Notes: generated by a model not told the origin, from the letters alone. Positions 11,461 to 23,222 are shown, numbered from the stretch's first letter. The stretch is DNA of 64,000 bases from Artemia franciscana (GCF_032884065.1 NC_088868.1:5839626-5903625), one strand, 5' to 3'. Numbers and translations: made by a program.

Positions 11461-13859
11461 CCTCTTAGAAAAAAAGTAAACAGTAATAATAATTTGAAGC
11501 CTTATGGCCTTTTACTAACGGCAACGCTATAGGGTTACCTCTGATTGCTTTAAAAAAGCATATACATCGAAAAGAATACTATCGTTATAACATTGTGATA
11601 TTTGTATGCATTAATATATAACGAGTCAGTTGTGAGTCAATTGTGATACTGCTTGTTCAGGATGTAAACTCTCGTTGATAGAAGAGCCTTACACAGTGTG
11701 GAACCCTGCTGTGACTAAAATTGGCCCAGGATTGCAACAAGTCTTCCTTTATGCTGGGGATCTCAGGGACATATCGCTGTTTGGCTCCTAGCTGGCTTAA
11801 GTGTTTTGTTTAGACTTGGGCAGTTTGGTTGGTTCCCATACTGCACTGGTTCTGGGACCGTTGTTTTTCCTGAGACTCTAAGAATTTCAATGATTTAAAG
11901 AATTAAAAAATGCAAATTGGAAAGTTACACCTTTGAAAAACTTCTTCCACATCAACATTTCTACTGACGAATTCAGACACCTCGAACTAGATCTGTGAGA
12001 AGTTTTGGAGACTCGTGTCCCGAGGGTTAGAAAAAACGGTTATTACGTGATATATAATTCGTTCACTTAGGCAGGAAGGACGGTGTGCATAGGCAGAGAT
12101 TAGGACCCAAGATCATTCAGTAAACTTCAATTCTAATTTAAGTTAGGAAGGTATTGATAATAGAACTCTTGTTTCCCGTTTTATGACTAAATAGTCCAGG
12201 GTATCAATCCAAGTAATATATGCCCCTGTGGGACCGATTGATGGAGATGGTAGTTACTCAGATGAATTTTACTTACAGCTACATGAACAAATAGACAGGA
12301 TCCCAGGCAGAAGCATCGTATTTTTACAAGGGGTTTTTAGTGTCCAGGTCAATAAAAATAGGGGTAGATGGTAGTCTGGTCTAGTTTCTGACTCGCCCCT
12401 CCTAGTTTCTTGATTAAAAAAATTTAATCAAGAAAAAGGGTGACAATTGGAAAGAACAGGAGGTTAAGTGGCCTGCTGGTCTCCCCCTCCCCTAGATTTT
12501 GTAATATAATTTATTTGGCATTTTCATTGGAAAAATACTTTTTATCTATTCATTGACAAAATAAATAAATGCCCCACTCTCCCTAGAAGTTAAAATACAA
12601 TTTGCCTCCTCCACAGTATTTTTAAGTCAATTGGAAACCAAAGGTGAGTTTTGAGGAGTGGATTTCATTAATGATTCTTTAATAGTAGAGGCCGAATATG
12701 AGCCTGATTCCTTATAAGAGGACTAATTTGGTAATAGAAACGAGAGACCTGGGGTCTCTCGTTCTATTAGGGACCCAATCAATGATTTCAAGAAGTTATA
12801 ATTTGAATTCATTACATAAATTTATATTGCAGGAACTCCGATAGAGATAGAATGTGTCTTTTGTGGTTATGATATCTTGTGCAGGTTCCGCATTTAGCCG
12901 GAAATTTGAGGTATTTATTTCCAAAGTAAAGCATTAGCAGATAAGGATTAAGCAACAGGTTATTACCTATAGGTTAGACTTGGATTTTTATAAAGGAAGC
13001 TCTTTAATTACTCTGTCAACGGGGTTATTTCTGTGTTCTATTTTCTTCTGTCAGATCAGTTACTTATATTGTCAGTAGTGCAGCTTGGAACAAAACAGTC
13101 CAAACTCCTGACTTCAATTCTTGTGAATTATTGTTAGCAGCTCCTGCATGTGACTGGTCTTTCCCCATCAAGGTTCCAACCTACACTTCATAAGATATAC
13201 AAAGCACACGCCACCTGGTGCTCACCGGTACCAGATAAGGAATAGCGACAGCCAAACAGTTCCATAGGACAGCTCCAATCGCCATTGCAACAACTAGTCA
13301 CTATATTAACTGCGGGTCACTATTGAAACTATTTAGACCTAAAACACGCATCTCTAGTGCTCAATGTTTTATTTTATTTTTTTGCACCCTCTACTTCTAG
13401 TTCCTTTACTTTTCTATGCTATTTTTATATTTTTCAAAATTTGTTTTTCTAACCGTTTTTTTTTTAAGTCGCAACAAAACAGTTACATAATAAGGCAAGG
13501 CTAATAATCAGTTAGAATAAAGGGTCATCATTTATGCTGTAGTGAACACCATAAGTATTTTAGACAATGTGGTTTTTGTTGTTCAAAACGTTACCAACGA
13601 AAAGAATAAAAATCACGCCAACAATCAAAATTACAAGAACAATATTCCTTTATTACGTTTATGGCTTTCAATTCACTTTTACTAAATGAGAAGGAAACTA
13701 TTTTTGTCCAATCTTTTTCTTTCAAATCTATATAATTCAAATATTTCACAAATTGAACATTTTTATTATATGTATACACATGGGTGACAGGAGGGGGGCA
13801 AGGGGGCAGTTCCCTTCTCCTAGAAATTCAAATTTACACTATAAATGGCTGAAAAACCA
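11461..13859. other. Mostly single-copy DNA, no gene recognised
   Basis: About 2.4 kb without a supported gene. Two clear hairpins lie inside: 12407-12434 (perfect 12-bp stem TTCTTGATTAAA, 4-nt loop) and 12733-12768 (stem around ACGAGAGACC / GGTCTCTCGT with one bulged base and a TGG loop). A 62-codon minus-strand frame at 13591-13779 has no support beyond being open. Confidence 0.45.
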
Positions 13860-14420
13860 TATGGTTTAAAAAGCAGTCGAAAAAAGGTAGATAGCTAAAA
13901 AAGCAGTTGTTTAAAAGTAGATGGTTGAAAAAGCGGTTGAAAAAAAGTAGATAGGTAAAAAGTGGTTACTTAAAAATAGATGGTTGAAAAAGCGGTTGAA
14001 AAAAAGGTACATAGCTAAAAAAGCAGTTGTTTCAAAGTAGATGGTTGAAAAAGCGGTTGAAAAAAGGTAGATAGCTAAAAAAGCAGTTGTTTAAAAGTAG
14101 ATGGTTGAAAAAGCGGTTGAAAAAAAGTAGATAGGTAAAAAGTGGTTACTTAAAAATAGATGGTTGAAAAAGCGGTTGAAAAAAAGGTACATAGCTAAAA
14201 AAGCAGTTGTTTCAAAGTAGATGGTTGAAAGAGCGGTTGCAAAAAGATGGATACCTAAAAAAGCATTTGTTTAAAAGCAGATGGTTGAAAAAGCGGTTAA
14301 AAAAAGGTAGATAGCTAAAACACAGTTGTTTAAGAGTAGATGGTTGAAAAAAACGGTTGAAAAAATCTAGATAGCTAAAAAAGCAGTTGTTTAAAAGTAG
14401 ATGGTTTAGAAAGCTGGATA
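13860..14420. repeat. 60-bp minisatellite with 180-bp higher-order unit
   Basis: About nine tandem units of ~60 bp built from GATGGTTGAAAAAGCGGTTG, AAAAGGTAGATAGC and AAAAAAGCAGTTGTTT. The 120 bases from 13921 recur without change from 14101, giving a 180-bp higher-order period. An 83-codon minus-strand frame (14212-14463) is a translation of the repeat, not a gene. Confidence 0.9.
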
Positions 14421-14529
14421 TAAACAGTTGGAATGACAGAATAAAAGTCAAACAAGAAGACATTATCCATAATGCCTTGGAAAGATTTATGTCTAATCCA
14501 AGAAGATTAAGGCTGAAGCTTGTTAATGA

Positions 14530-15183
14530 TTAAATATATAAAAAAAATAGTTTTTTTAACTGAATGTAATGAGCGAAATTAAAACTTAAAACGAACAGAA
14601 ATCACTCCGCGTATGAAAGGGGCTGTTCCCTTCTCAACGCCCCGCTCTTTACACTAAATTTTGACTCTTTCTCTCAATTCTACTTTATTAAACAGTAAAA
14701 ACCTTTTGCGTAAAGAGTGGGGCGTTGAGAAGGGAACAGTCCCTTTCATACACGGAGTAATTTCTGTTCGTTGTAAGTTTTAATGTCGCTCCTTACACTC
14801 AGTTAAAAAAAAACTTTTTTTTATTTAATTTCTGAACGTTTTTGAATTAATGCATGTTTGATTTTGGCTCCCCGCACATAAATTATTAAAGTGAAATTTG
14901 CATATTAATCCTTGTTTTGGCTAAATGGCTTTCACTTAGTTTTGAGACGACGATTTTGAGAAATAAGGGATGGGGAAGGAAGCCTAGTTGCCCTCCAATT
15001 TTTGGCTACTTAAAAGGGCAACTAGAACTTTTAATTTTTAACGAACGTTTTTATTAGTAAAAAGTATATGTAACCAAAGAATTAACTTACGTAACAAACA
15101 AATATATTCTTATATTTTTATTCTGTATATGAGGGATTTCGTCCCCTCGTTAATACCTCGCTCTTTACACTAAAGCTTAAGTT
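14530..15183 (-). mobile_element. FA repeat copy 5, left part (broken by LINE-1)
   Basis: Reversed FA copy with hairpin 1 at 14558-14804 and the start of hairpin 2, stopping at GCTTAAG near 15183 where LINE-1 begins. The family resumes at about 18366. In hairpin 1 both arms share the copy-specific CCCTTCTCAACG / CGTTGAGAAGGG. Confidence 0.75.
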
Positions 15184-18100
15184 TATAGAATAGAATAGAA
15201 TAGGTTTTATTTGCACAATCTCTCGTAGTCATAAAACTAAATGGCGCTTGTGCTTACAAAAAAGAAAAAAGGATTAAATCAAACGACAAAAAAAAAAAAA
15301 AATCAGAAGACAAATAGTTTAAAATCAACAATTGTTATACTTTGATACAAAGAAAGGGATGAATGAGTTGGAAAAACGATTTGTGCGTGAAGGAGGTGCT
15401 GCTAATCTGTCAAATTTCTTCAACCTAGTACTTCGATGTTTCACTAAAACTGGTGGTAGTATCGATCTGTATTTATCACTTCTGAGAAGATATTGGCCAA
15501 ATTCAAGGATCAAACTGAGACGACGCTCTTGAAGAGAGGGAATTTGTAAAGTGGATAATGCTAACTTATATTCGGTAAAAGCATCGCACAATATTACTTT
15601 GACTGCTCTTTTTTTTATTGACTCAAGCTGGTCACTTAGGTAAACAGTGTTATTGACTTGTGGGCCCCATACGGGACATGCATACTCTAAAATTGGTCGA
15701 ATGTAAGTAAGATAGGCTATCCTTAGTTGTGTCACTGAAAAACCAAATCGACGCATTAGTATAAGTGTCCACATCGCACTATTTGCCTTTTTGATCCTTT
15801 TTGATAATTGTATCGACATGGAGGCTGAAAGAGCAGTCGATGCTAAACTTGACACCAAGCACTACTGCCGAAGATTCACTAGGATAAGGAGGAGGAGGGC
15901 ACACAAAGTCTCTCTTCAGGGGATTAAAGCGAAGGATTTTAGTATTTCCTTCGTTGATTTGGAGGCTGTTCGCAGTACATTCATCTTTGAAGTTTTTGAT
16001 TATTTCGTTACAGAATTGGGGGACAGCTTCAGACTTCTCAACAATGTACTTCAGTAGGACTGACAAGTCGTCTACATACTTAAATCTTTCTTCATAGCCG
16101 GAAAGGATGAAATTTATCACTGCCAAAAACAGTAGACTAGCGAGCTTAGTACCTTGTGGGGCTCCGCATGTAAGCTCGACCCATTCGGAGTCGGTATCTC
16201 CTGGGAAAAGACTGTAAACGCACTGATAGTGGGCTTGTAAAAAATTGATCACTAAAAGGAGAATATGTTTTTGCGCACCCATGGTGCGTAGATTTGTGAT
16301 AGCAACGGAATGGCGAATAAGATCAAAAGCCTTTCGGTAGTCTACGAGGAGAAGGTCGACTATAGCACTTCCTCGGTCGAGCCACTCGACAATGAGATGG
16401 TACATCCGTACTAAATAAACAGTTGTGCTGCTGCCTCTTAAGCATCCATACTGATACGGGTCTAGATGTGCAGAGACCTGTGACATAAGTTTGCGGTAAA
16501 TAAACGTTTCTGCAACTTTAGAAAGGTTCGGAGTTATTGATATAGGCCGGAGTTGATCACAAGATTTTGGACACCTTACTTTTGGAATAACGCGGACATA
16601 TGCTCTTTTCCAAGCACTAGGGAATACTTGCTGAAGGAAACAATGGTTGATTATAGAAGAGAGTGGCTTAGCAAGAAAAATGGCGAATTCACGTAACAGC
16701 TTTACTGGAAGCTCACCTGGGTAGGACGCACAGTTCGCTTTCAGTCTTAGGAGTTCCTTATAAACAGTGAATTCAGAGACCTCACATACGTCCTCAATCT
16801 CTGCACCAGCAATGATAGTATCAATTTCTGATTTGGTGATTGATGGAAATGAGGTACAAATGTCAGCAAAAAAAGAATTGACTTCATTAGCTGAGGTTAA
16901 GGTACCGTCCTCTTTGAGGAGCCTTAGATCTCTGAGTGTTGTCTTACCGGTAAGTCTTTTTACTGAGGAATGCCATTTGTGGGGGTCTATTGTGAGTAAG
17001 GGAGTAATTTTATCCCTCACATACTGCCTCTTGGCACGCTTGTTTAATTTAACAATATGATTACGCAACTTGGCTGAAGCTAAGGTATCACCAGCGATAT
17101 GAAGGCGACAACGGGTTTTTATTAAATTCTTTAGATCATTGGTTATCCACGGTTTATCAGTGTCACTCACAGTAATGACTTTTACGGGAAAACAAGTCTG
17201 AAATTGCTCCTGAAGCAGAGTATTCAGCTTATTGACTTTAATATTAATATCCTTTTCAGAGCAAATGTCCTCAAACTGATAATTACCGATCCAGCGACCA
17301 AATGTAGATATCGAGTCCTCAGTAAGTGGTCGCACCGTATACTTGACTCGTTTTGGCTTCGGAAGTGCCGAACTTGCTTCCCAGAAGATTATAAAGTGAT
17401 CAGAATTCAGAAGGGGTCCTAGGGATCTCGGTGCGTAATAAAAGTCTGTCAAGTTTGTAAAAATCAAGTCCAGTATGCTGCCACTTTGATGGGTAGGTAT
17501 TGTAACGGCTTGTCGCAAATCTAAAATATTTGAAACCCATTGCCTATTAGTTTGATTGAAGTCTCCGGCAATAACAAAGCCAGGAGAGACATGCTTGCGG
17601 CGCATTTTGTCTACGAAAAACTGAATGTGTTCAATCAAGTCTTTCCTGTTTTTAGCACTTTCAGGATAATAGACCGAAGCAACAATTAAACATGAAAATC
17701 TTTTTGATAAACGTGCAGGTTTGCATTCGGTCCATAATATTTCGTGGTCGGAGTCAAAAGGCTCACTTAACAGCCTTGAGGATAGGTCATTACGAACATA
17801 AAGTCCAACGCCTCCTCCTCGACGATTCAAGCCACGATCGTGACGCGCATTAAAGTAGCTTGCGTAACCTTTGATGCGCGCCGATTCGTCAGAAGTGTCC
17901 CAACATTCGCTTATTATTATTATTGAGGCGTTGTTCTGCCTGGCAATAACTTCAAGTGCATCAGTTTTGTTGTTCAAAGATCTAGCGTTACACACAAGTA
18001 TATTTGGCAACTTACTTTTAGCTAAAGGACGTTCGGGCTTAAGAACGGGCGGGCTATCCTGGAAGGGGCACACGGGAGTTTCGTCAAATCTCTTCAGACT

Positions 18101-18365
18101 CGGTATTTTAGGTGCTCTGGATATCTTGATTTTCACCAGGTTTCGCTCAAATACTTGTTTTGGCGAAGAACAATAGTCACGGCTTGTCACTAGTACCGAA
18201 ATAGCACACCCCGTACGCCTTCTCCTTTCATTTTTCCCTGCCCGACATCCACGTTTCTTTCCTGTCGGATTGTTTCCATTGGTGGACGATGCGCCACCTG
18301 TGACTTCTCGCAGTAAGTGCAATGCAGTTAGCGTAGTCAAGATAGATGGCGCCAAAAAGGTAGAA
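15184..18365 (-). mobile_element. LINE-1: nearly complete non-LTR retrotransposon (CR1/jockey-like)
   Basis: A minus-strand non-LTR retrotransposon. Its 3' end is at the left, with an AATAAAA motif followed by a short pentamer tail (TATTC repeated, 15184-15205), a tail style known in CR1-group LINEs. One long ORF carries an apurinic-type endonuclease and a reverse transcriptase. It is inserted in an FA copy: FA sequence stops at 15183 and resumes at about 18366, and comparison with FA copy 3 shows roughly 240 bp of the target missing. The 5' end of the LINE is probably truncated, because no ORF1 is present. I place it in the jockey/CR1/L2 assemblage and cannot fix the clade. Confidence 0.9.
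15325..15858 (-). pseudogene. LINE-1 ORF2 C-terminal part in a shifted frame
   Basis: 177-codon frame holding the C-terminal region of the same protein. It contains ANSAMWTLILMRRFGF and then YIRPILEYACPVWGP, the thumb and post-RT signature common in jockey and CR1-type LINEs, and ends RFSNSFIPFFVSKYNN. It overlaps the 884-codon frame by about 80 bases. The two meet most sensibly in the A-rich stretch near 15800, which points to a single indel. The LINE 3' fragment at 61.3-62.0 kb ends with a similar peptide pattern. Confidence 0.8.
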
Positions 18366-18433
18366 TGGAAATTCCTTTTCATTGAATTTCTCTTCCCCCG
18401 TGACATATTCCTCCAGGAAAGATCCTTCCACAT
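15779..18433 (-). CDS. LINE-1 ORF2: endonuclease-reverse transcriptase (frameshifted before its C-terminus)
   Basis: 884-codon open frame. Endonuclease domain at about residues 142-352: Asn in VCNARSLNN (149), Glu in IIIISECW (176), GDFN (290-293) and SDH (344-346), the expected catalytic set. Reverse transcriptase at about 600-800: LRPISITPNLSK, LLVDYRKAFD (motif A), GAPQGTKLASLLFL (motif B), and YVDD at 786-789 (motif C). The frame is lost near 15795-15810 in an A-rich stretch (AAAAAGGATCAAAAAGG), and the rest of the protein continues in another frame. The first ~26 residues are translated from FA repeat sequence, so the natural start is unknown. Known activity of the family: nicks the target and copies element RNA into it. 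All catalytic motifs are intact, so the copy is probably young. Confidence 0.88.
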   Translation of the reverse strand: MWKDLSWRNMSRGKRNSMKRNFHSTFLAPSILTTLTALHLLREVTGGASSTNGNNPTGKKRGCRAGKNERRRRTGCAISVLVTSRDYCSSPKQVFERNLVKIKISRAPKIPSLKRFDETPVCPFQDSPPVLKPERPLAKSKLPNILVCNARSLNNKTDALEVIARQNNASIIIISECWDTSDESARIKGYASYFNARHDRGLNRRGGGVGLYVRNDLSSRLLSEPFDSDHEILWTECKPARLSKRFSCLIVASVYYPESAKNRKDLIEHIQFFVDKMRRKHVSPGFVIAGDFNQTNRQWVSNILDLRQAVTIPTHQSGSILDLIFTNLTDFYYAPRSLGPLLNSDHFIIFWEASSALPKPKRVKYTVRPLTEDSISTFGRWIGNYQFEDICSEKDINIKVNKLNTLLQEQFQTCFPVKVITVSDTDKPWITNDLKNLIKTRCRLHIAGDTLASAKLRNHIVKLNKRAKRQYVRDKITPLLTIDPHKWHSSVKRLTGKTTLRDLRLLKEDGTLTSANEVNSFFADICTSFPSITKSEIDTIIAGAEIEDVCEVSEFTVYKELLRLKANCASYPGELPVKLLREFAIFLAKPLSSIINHCFLQQVFPSAWKRAYVRVIPKVRCPKSCDQLRPISITPNLSKVAETFIYRKLMSQVSAHLDPYQYGCLRGSSTTVYLVRMYHLIVEWLDRGSAIVDLLLVDYRKAFDLIRHSVAITNLRTMGAQKHILLLVINFLQAHYQCVYSLFPGDTDSEWVELTCGAPQGTKLASLLFLAVINFILSGYEERFKYVDDLSVLLKYIVEKSEAVPQFCNEIIKNFKDECTANSLQINEGNTKILRFNPLKRDFVCPPPPYPSESSAVVLGVKFSIDCSFSLHVDTIIKKDQKGK

Positions 18434-19199
18434 AGTCCCCTCATGTAAACCCCCCCCCCCAAAACAAAAAAAAACTCCTGAAAACGTCTATACACTTCCC
18501 GATAACCATTACTGTATGTAAACACTGGTCAAAGTTAGTAACTTGCAGCCCCTCCTCCGAGAACTGTGGGGGAGTAAGTCATCCCAAAAGACATAGATAT
18601 TATGCTTTTCGACTATGCTGAACAAAACTGCTATCCCAAAATTTTGATCTGTTGAATTTGGGGAAAAAATAAGCGTGTGGGGGCCTAGGTGCCCTCCAAT
18701 TATTTGGTCACTTAAAAAAGGCACTAGAACTCTTCATTTCCGTTAGAATGAGCTCTCTTGCGACAGTCTAGGACCACATGGTGGAGACGATGACCCCTGG
18801 GAAAAAAAGAAGCAAAAAAAAACAACAAAAAAACAAATAACACGCACCCGTGATCTAGCTTCTGGCAAAAAATACGAAATTCCACATTTTTGTAGATAGG
18901 AGCTTGAAATCTTTGCAATAGGGTTTTCTGATACGCTAAATGCGATGATGTGATTTTTGTTAAGATTCCATGACTTTTAGGGGGTGTTTCCTCCTATTTT
19001 TCAAAATAAGGCAAATCTTCTCAGGCTCGTAACTTTTGATGACAAAGACTAAATTTGATGAAACTTGTATATTTAAAATCAACATAAGAATCCAATTCTC
19101 TTGATGTAACTATTGTTATAAAAATTCTGTTTTTTAGAGTTTCGTTTACTATTGAGCCAGGTCGCTCCTTACTACAGTTCGTTACCGCGAACTGTTTGA
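18366..19199 (-). mobile_element. FA repeat copy 5, right part
   Basis: Continuation of the FA copy on the far side of LINE-1, from TTTTCATTGAATTTCTCTTC to CGAACTGTTTGA. The body matches the corresponding parts of the 6.7-7.4 kb and 47.7-48.5 kb copies. Confidence 0.75.
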
Positions 19200-19550
19200 T
19201 TACTCTGTATATGAAAGGGGCTGTTCCCTCCTCAACACCCCGCTCTTTACGCTAAAGTTTGACTCTTTCTCTCAACCCCACTTTTTAAAACAGTAAAAAA
19301 CTTTAGCGTAAAGAGTGGGGCGTTGAGGAGGGAACAGCCCCTTTCATATACGGAGTGATTTCTGTTCGTTTTAAGTTTTAATGTCGCTCCTTTCTTTCAG
19401 TTTAAAAAAAAACTGTTTTTTTATATTTAGTTTCTGAACGTTTTTGAATTAACGCATGTTTTGACTTTGGCTCTCTGCACATGAATAATTAAAAGGAAAT
19501 TTGCAGGTTACTTTATTTTTTGGCTAAATGACCTAATCATAGTTATAGAA
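19200..19550 (-). mobile_element. FA fragment (copy 6): hairpin 1 and a short body
   Basis: Hairpin 1 at 19200-19402 has a shortened left arm, since the outer ~40 bp are missing, followed by ~130 bp of FA body that ends at FB sequence. It abuts copy 5 end to end. Confidence 0.7.
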
Positions 19551-21483
19551 AATTGACTATAGACCCAGGTAATCATATATATATAGTATATATGATTGAA
19601 AATTGAAGGTTCTACTCTCCTGTTTAAGGTAAAGGCAACGCTAGACCTGGGCCTATAGTAAAGAGCCATAAAACCTTATATTTTTTAGTTTGTTTTTTTC
19701 TCAGAGACACTTCATATGAAAGGGGTGGTCGTATAAAATTTAGAAGGGGCTCATTCGATCGCAGATTTAAAATTATAATGTTATTTTTAAGATTCAGAAG
19801 TAATCCTGAGGGCAACCAGCCCCCAATGCCGTTTTTGCCAAACCTATCCGATCAAAATTTTGAGATAACAATCTTATTCATGAAAGTCAAATAACTATGC
19901 TTCCAGGGATGACCAAATCCCCATAGCTCCTGGGGGTACTATTTTACTCTATGTAAGGTGTCCATTGTCTACATATAAGGTTGATTATCGACAGGACAGT
20001 ATTCTGGATTTTTTTTTCGAGGCACAGGGGGTGTACAAAAACTTTAAAAAACGCATCTAAAATTTGTTTATATTAATTTTTCTTACGTTATTAAGAGTCT
20101 TAGAATCATTCTCGGATGAAAGGGTGGTGGTGATGATTCAAGCCCCTCCCCCCCTCTGGGTATGACCTTGATTATTGAAAAAAGGAAGCGTGTTTGATTT
20201 TGAGTCTCAAAAAGAGCATAAAAAGGTACCCTTAGAGTATAAAGTTAAAACCCTTAGATTATAAAGATATAAAAAGGCTAAGATCGTAAAACCCTTAGAA
20301 AATGTTGAGGGAAATGTCAAAGAAATCAAAACACATTATATGCAGAAGGGCCCTCAAAAGGGCGCAATAGCAATATCTAAGGATTGGCTAAGTGTCTTAT
20401 GCTGGAACTTAAAATCATATTGAGAGGAAAGCAAAAAAAGGAACGGATAGCCCCTGTGTAAAAAAAAAGATTTAAAACCATATAATTTGTTCCTAATAGC
20501 ATGAAGGGTTTATCATTGGGAAACACAGCCTGAATTACGTTGGTCAATGCTAGGATATGGGACATACTTCCTTCCCCCTTCCAGCACCAATAATAAAGGT
20601 TTAGACTAAAAATCCAAGTGGAAACCAAGAAGGAACAGACAACAAGTCTCAAAAACCCATTCAATTTTTATCTCATGGCTTAAAGTGGCTTTGAAAAAAA
20701 GGCCATTGAAATTTACTGCTTTAGATATCTTACCCCCCCCCCTCGACAAAGACTTACCGGTCCTCATTAATAATACATCATTGTATTATTAAGCAAATCA
20801 CTTTAGCTATGCAAAACATTAAAATCAACTCCAGAAACATTTTACTGCATTAAGAAAGGAGATGTCCCCCTTCAGCAACTTTCTGGAAATTACCCGTTGG
20901 GTAATTTTCTACAGAGGAAGTTTCCGGGGGGGAGTTTCTGAGGAGGAATTTTCCAAGGGGAATTTCCTGCGGGTTAACTCCGGCTCTCCTTTTTAAGGAT
21001 CTTGCTAGCCCCATTTTCCCCTAAATGTATCGATCAAGATCTTGAGATACCCATTTTGCTCAAAACAGTCCAAACCTTAAATAACCATGCCTCTGGGGTT
21101 GCCAATCTTCCTTCCCTAATCTCCGGGGTCTGTGCTGTATAATACACTTGTTGCCCACTGTGAAAGCATAAGGTTCTCATGTAAAGTGTGGTCGTATAAA
21201 GTTTTGAGGGGGCTAATTCGATTGGAAACTAAAGCTTAAGTACCTTTTTAGAGTTAAAAGTGATTGGGGGGCAACCACCCTTCCTCCTCACCCTTTTCCC
21301 CAAATGTATCCTATCAAAATTTTTAGATACCTATTTTTTTCGAAATAGTCCAAAAGTCAAATAACAAAACCTCCTGGGTTGACAAACCCCGTTCCTTGGA
21401 TCAGGGGCTGTAAGGTATGCAAGTTGCCCATTGCAGACATATAAGATTTTATATTAAGAAGAAAGGGCATGTTTGATTCTAGG
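19551..21483. repeat. FB repeat block 2
   Basis: Diverged FB units with the same landmarks as block 1: ATCAAAATTTTGAGATA, CAAATAACTATGCTTCCAGG, GTTTGATTTTGAGTCTC and AAAACACATTATATGCAG. The block stops at GTTTGATTCT (21480), where LINE-2 is inserted, and resumes near 24520. A 95-codon minus-strand frame at 20377-20664 shows no domain. Confidence 0.6.
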
Positions 21484-21746
21484 TAGGTAGGTAGGTAGGT
21501 AAGTTTTATTTTATCCACAATACAAACATCAATAAAAATGACAACTCTAATAAATTATTGCAGAAAAAAGAAAGTCCTAAAGACTTGTGCTGCAATTTCA
21601 TATTATAATTTGTATCTTATAAATAAATATCTAAACATAACATCTGATGATTAACCACCTCGCCTATCTTATATATAAAAAACAACAACACATACACATG
21701 AACAAAATGCAACAAAATAATCCTATTAAATATTATTTACCGGTAT

Positions 21747-22061
21747 TCAACCCCAACCCCACACCAAGAAACTGCAAAAAAAGACATCAAAAACCTCCTG
21801 CTTTCTAAATCTATTACTTAAATAAAATGTTTTCAATTTATTTTTAAACCCATATAAAATGACAGACTCCCTGATGTCAGACGGCAGACTATTCCAAGCA
21901 GAAGGCCCCAGATTACGAACCACATATGATGATCTGAATGTTTTACTTTTTTCATGGCTTAAAAGTTGTGAATTTCTTGTATCATAATTATGGTACTCCT
22001 GATTCATGGAAAAATAATCATGAAAATACTCAGGGCATATATGTTTCATGCTCTGGAACAC
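21747..22061 (-). pseudogene. LINE-2 ORF2 C-terminus
   Basis: 104 codons with YDTRNSQLL and GPSAWNSLPSDIRES, then FKNKLKTFYL, a C-terminal signature shared by many CR1-group ORF2 proteins. It is separated from the RT remnant by about 380 bp with broken frames. The last ~25 residues run into the 3' region. Confidence 0.75.
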
Positions 22062-22440
22062 AAAAATTGATGCCTGGTAGTCACGAATCTGACCAACATT
22101 TAAAACATTACACTGGGAAAAGCTAGCAATAGTTTTGGATTAAATCTGCTCTTTTATGTCCGAAATCAATCGAATACTTTTATTTTGTAAAATCTGGATC
22201 CTTTTATAATTAGAAAAGAAATTGCTAGCCCAATGAACACAGCCATAATCTATATAAGGATGAACAAGGGAAAAATAAATGATTTTTAAAATCTTGAATG
22301 GATTTTTTTTTTTACACGTCTCAAAATTCCTAGACCCCTAGCCATTTTCGCACCAATAACACTCACCAATTGCACCAATAGCCATTTTCGCACACAATAA
22401 CTAATAATACTACAATGCTTTTTCCAACTATTATTATTAT

Positions 22441-22900
22441 CTAAATAAAAACCCAAAGTCCTAATTTTAAAAACTTGTTTAATGGATAAATGTCCAAAAA
22501 AATGTTATTATTATTATTAAGTAACCTACCTGCTCTACTAAAGATAATGTAATTTGGCTTAGATGCGTTAACTGCTATGGAAGTACCTACTGTAAAACTG
22601 CGCAAACGTTCAAGTGCTAAATTAGCCTTATGTGCAACCTGCACCAAACAACTACCAATTACTGTTATCGCAGTTTCGTCCGCGAAAGAGGTCAGCACTT
22701 TAACTCCAACATAGGAGGCCAACGAAATAACATAAATAAGATAAACTAGAGGTCCCAGCACGGAACCTTGAGGCACTCCACACTTAACACCGAACTTTCT
22801 CCTTAATATATCTGATAAAGCAACTTTGATAGTCCGGCCATGCAAATACGATGAAAACCACTTTACACTTGCAACTCACTGTCAAGTTTGTTAATTATAT
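22441..22900 (-). pseudogene. LINE-2 ORF2 remnant: reverse transcriptase core
   Basis: Contains VKWFSSYLHGRTIKV, CGVPQGSVLGPLVYLIYV (motif B) and SFADETAI (motif C, with Glu where a second Asp is normal). The altered catalytic motif and the lost frame show that this copy cannot encode a working enzyme. Motif spacing fits CR1/jockey-type LINEs. Confidence 0.8.
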
Positions 22901-23075
22901 CAACTACATCTTCCTGTGAAGTAGTTAAATGACAATTCCAGTGGAGAATCTGGAATCCGGACAGCATAACGAGTGCACTCACATCATCTACTGCAACATA
23001 TTTACTAAGCCTTGCAGGCTGTTTATCCAAAAATTCCGACCGGCTACCAACATCACTCGACAAAATATTATCCAA
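22863..23075 (-). pseudogene. LINE-2 ORF2 remnant: start of endonuclease joined to RT
   Basis: 70-codon frame containing FQILHWNCH, typical of the first strand and Asn motif of APE-type endonucleases, followed directly by SQEDVVDIINKLDSEL, which looks like the segment after reverse transcriptase motif A. Everything between is missing, including the rest of the endonuclease and the first RT motifs. The next segment (VKWFSSYL) is in another frame. Confidence 0.6.
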
Positions 23076-23222
23076 CGAAAAGCGATTATTTTCTAACCGT
23101 AGTAATCACGAAAACATTCATAAATAAATTACCCTACTTCCTATTAAAGAACTATTACTAGGAAAGAATGTAAATACTGAAGTGCAAATTTGTAACTACT
23201 ATAACGAAAAAAAACATTCAGA

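Noticed and set aside
14212-14463. 83-codon frame with repeated Phe/Leu/Asn blocks
   Set aside because: Translation of the 60-bp minisatellite.
16767-17060. 97-codon and other + strand frames across 15.3-18.5 kb
   Set aside because: Antisense to the LINE-1 endonuclease and reverse transcriptase frame.
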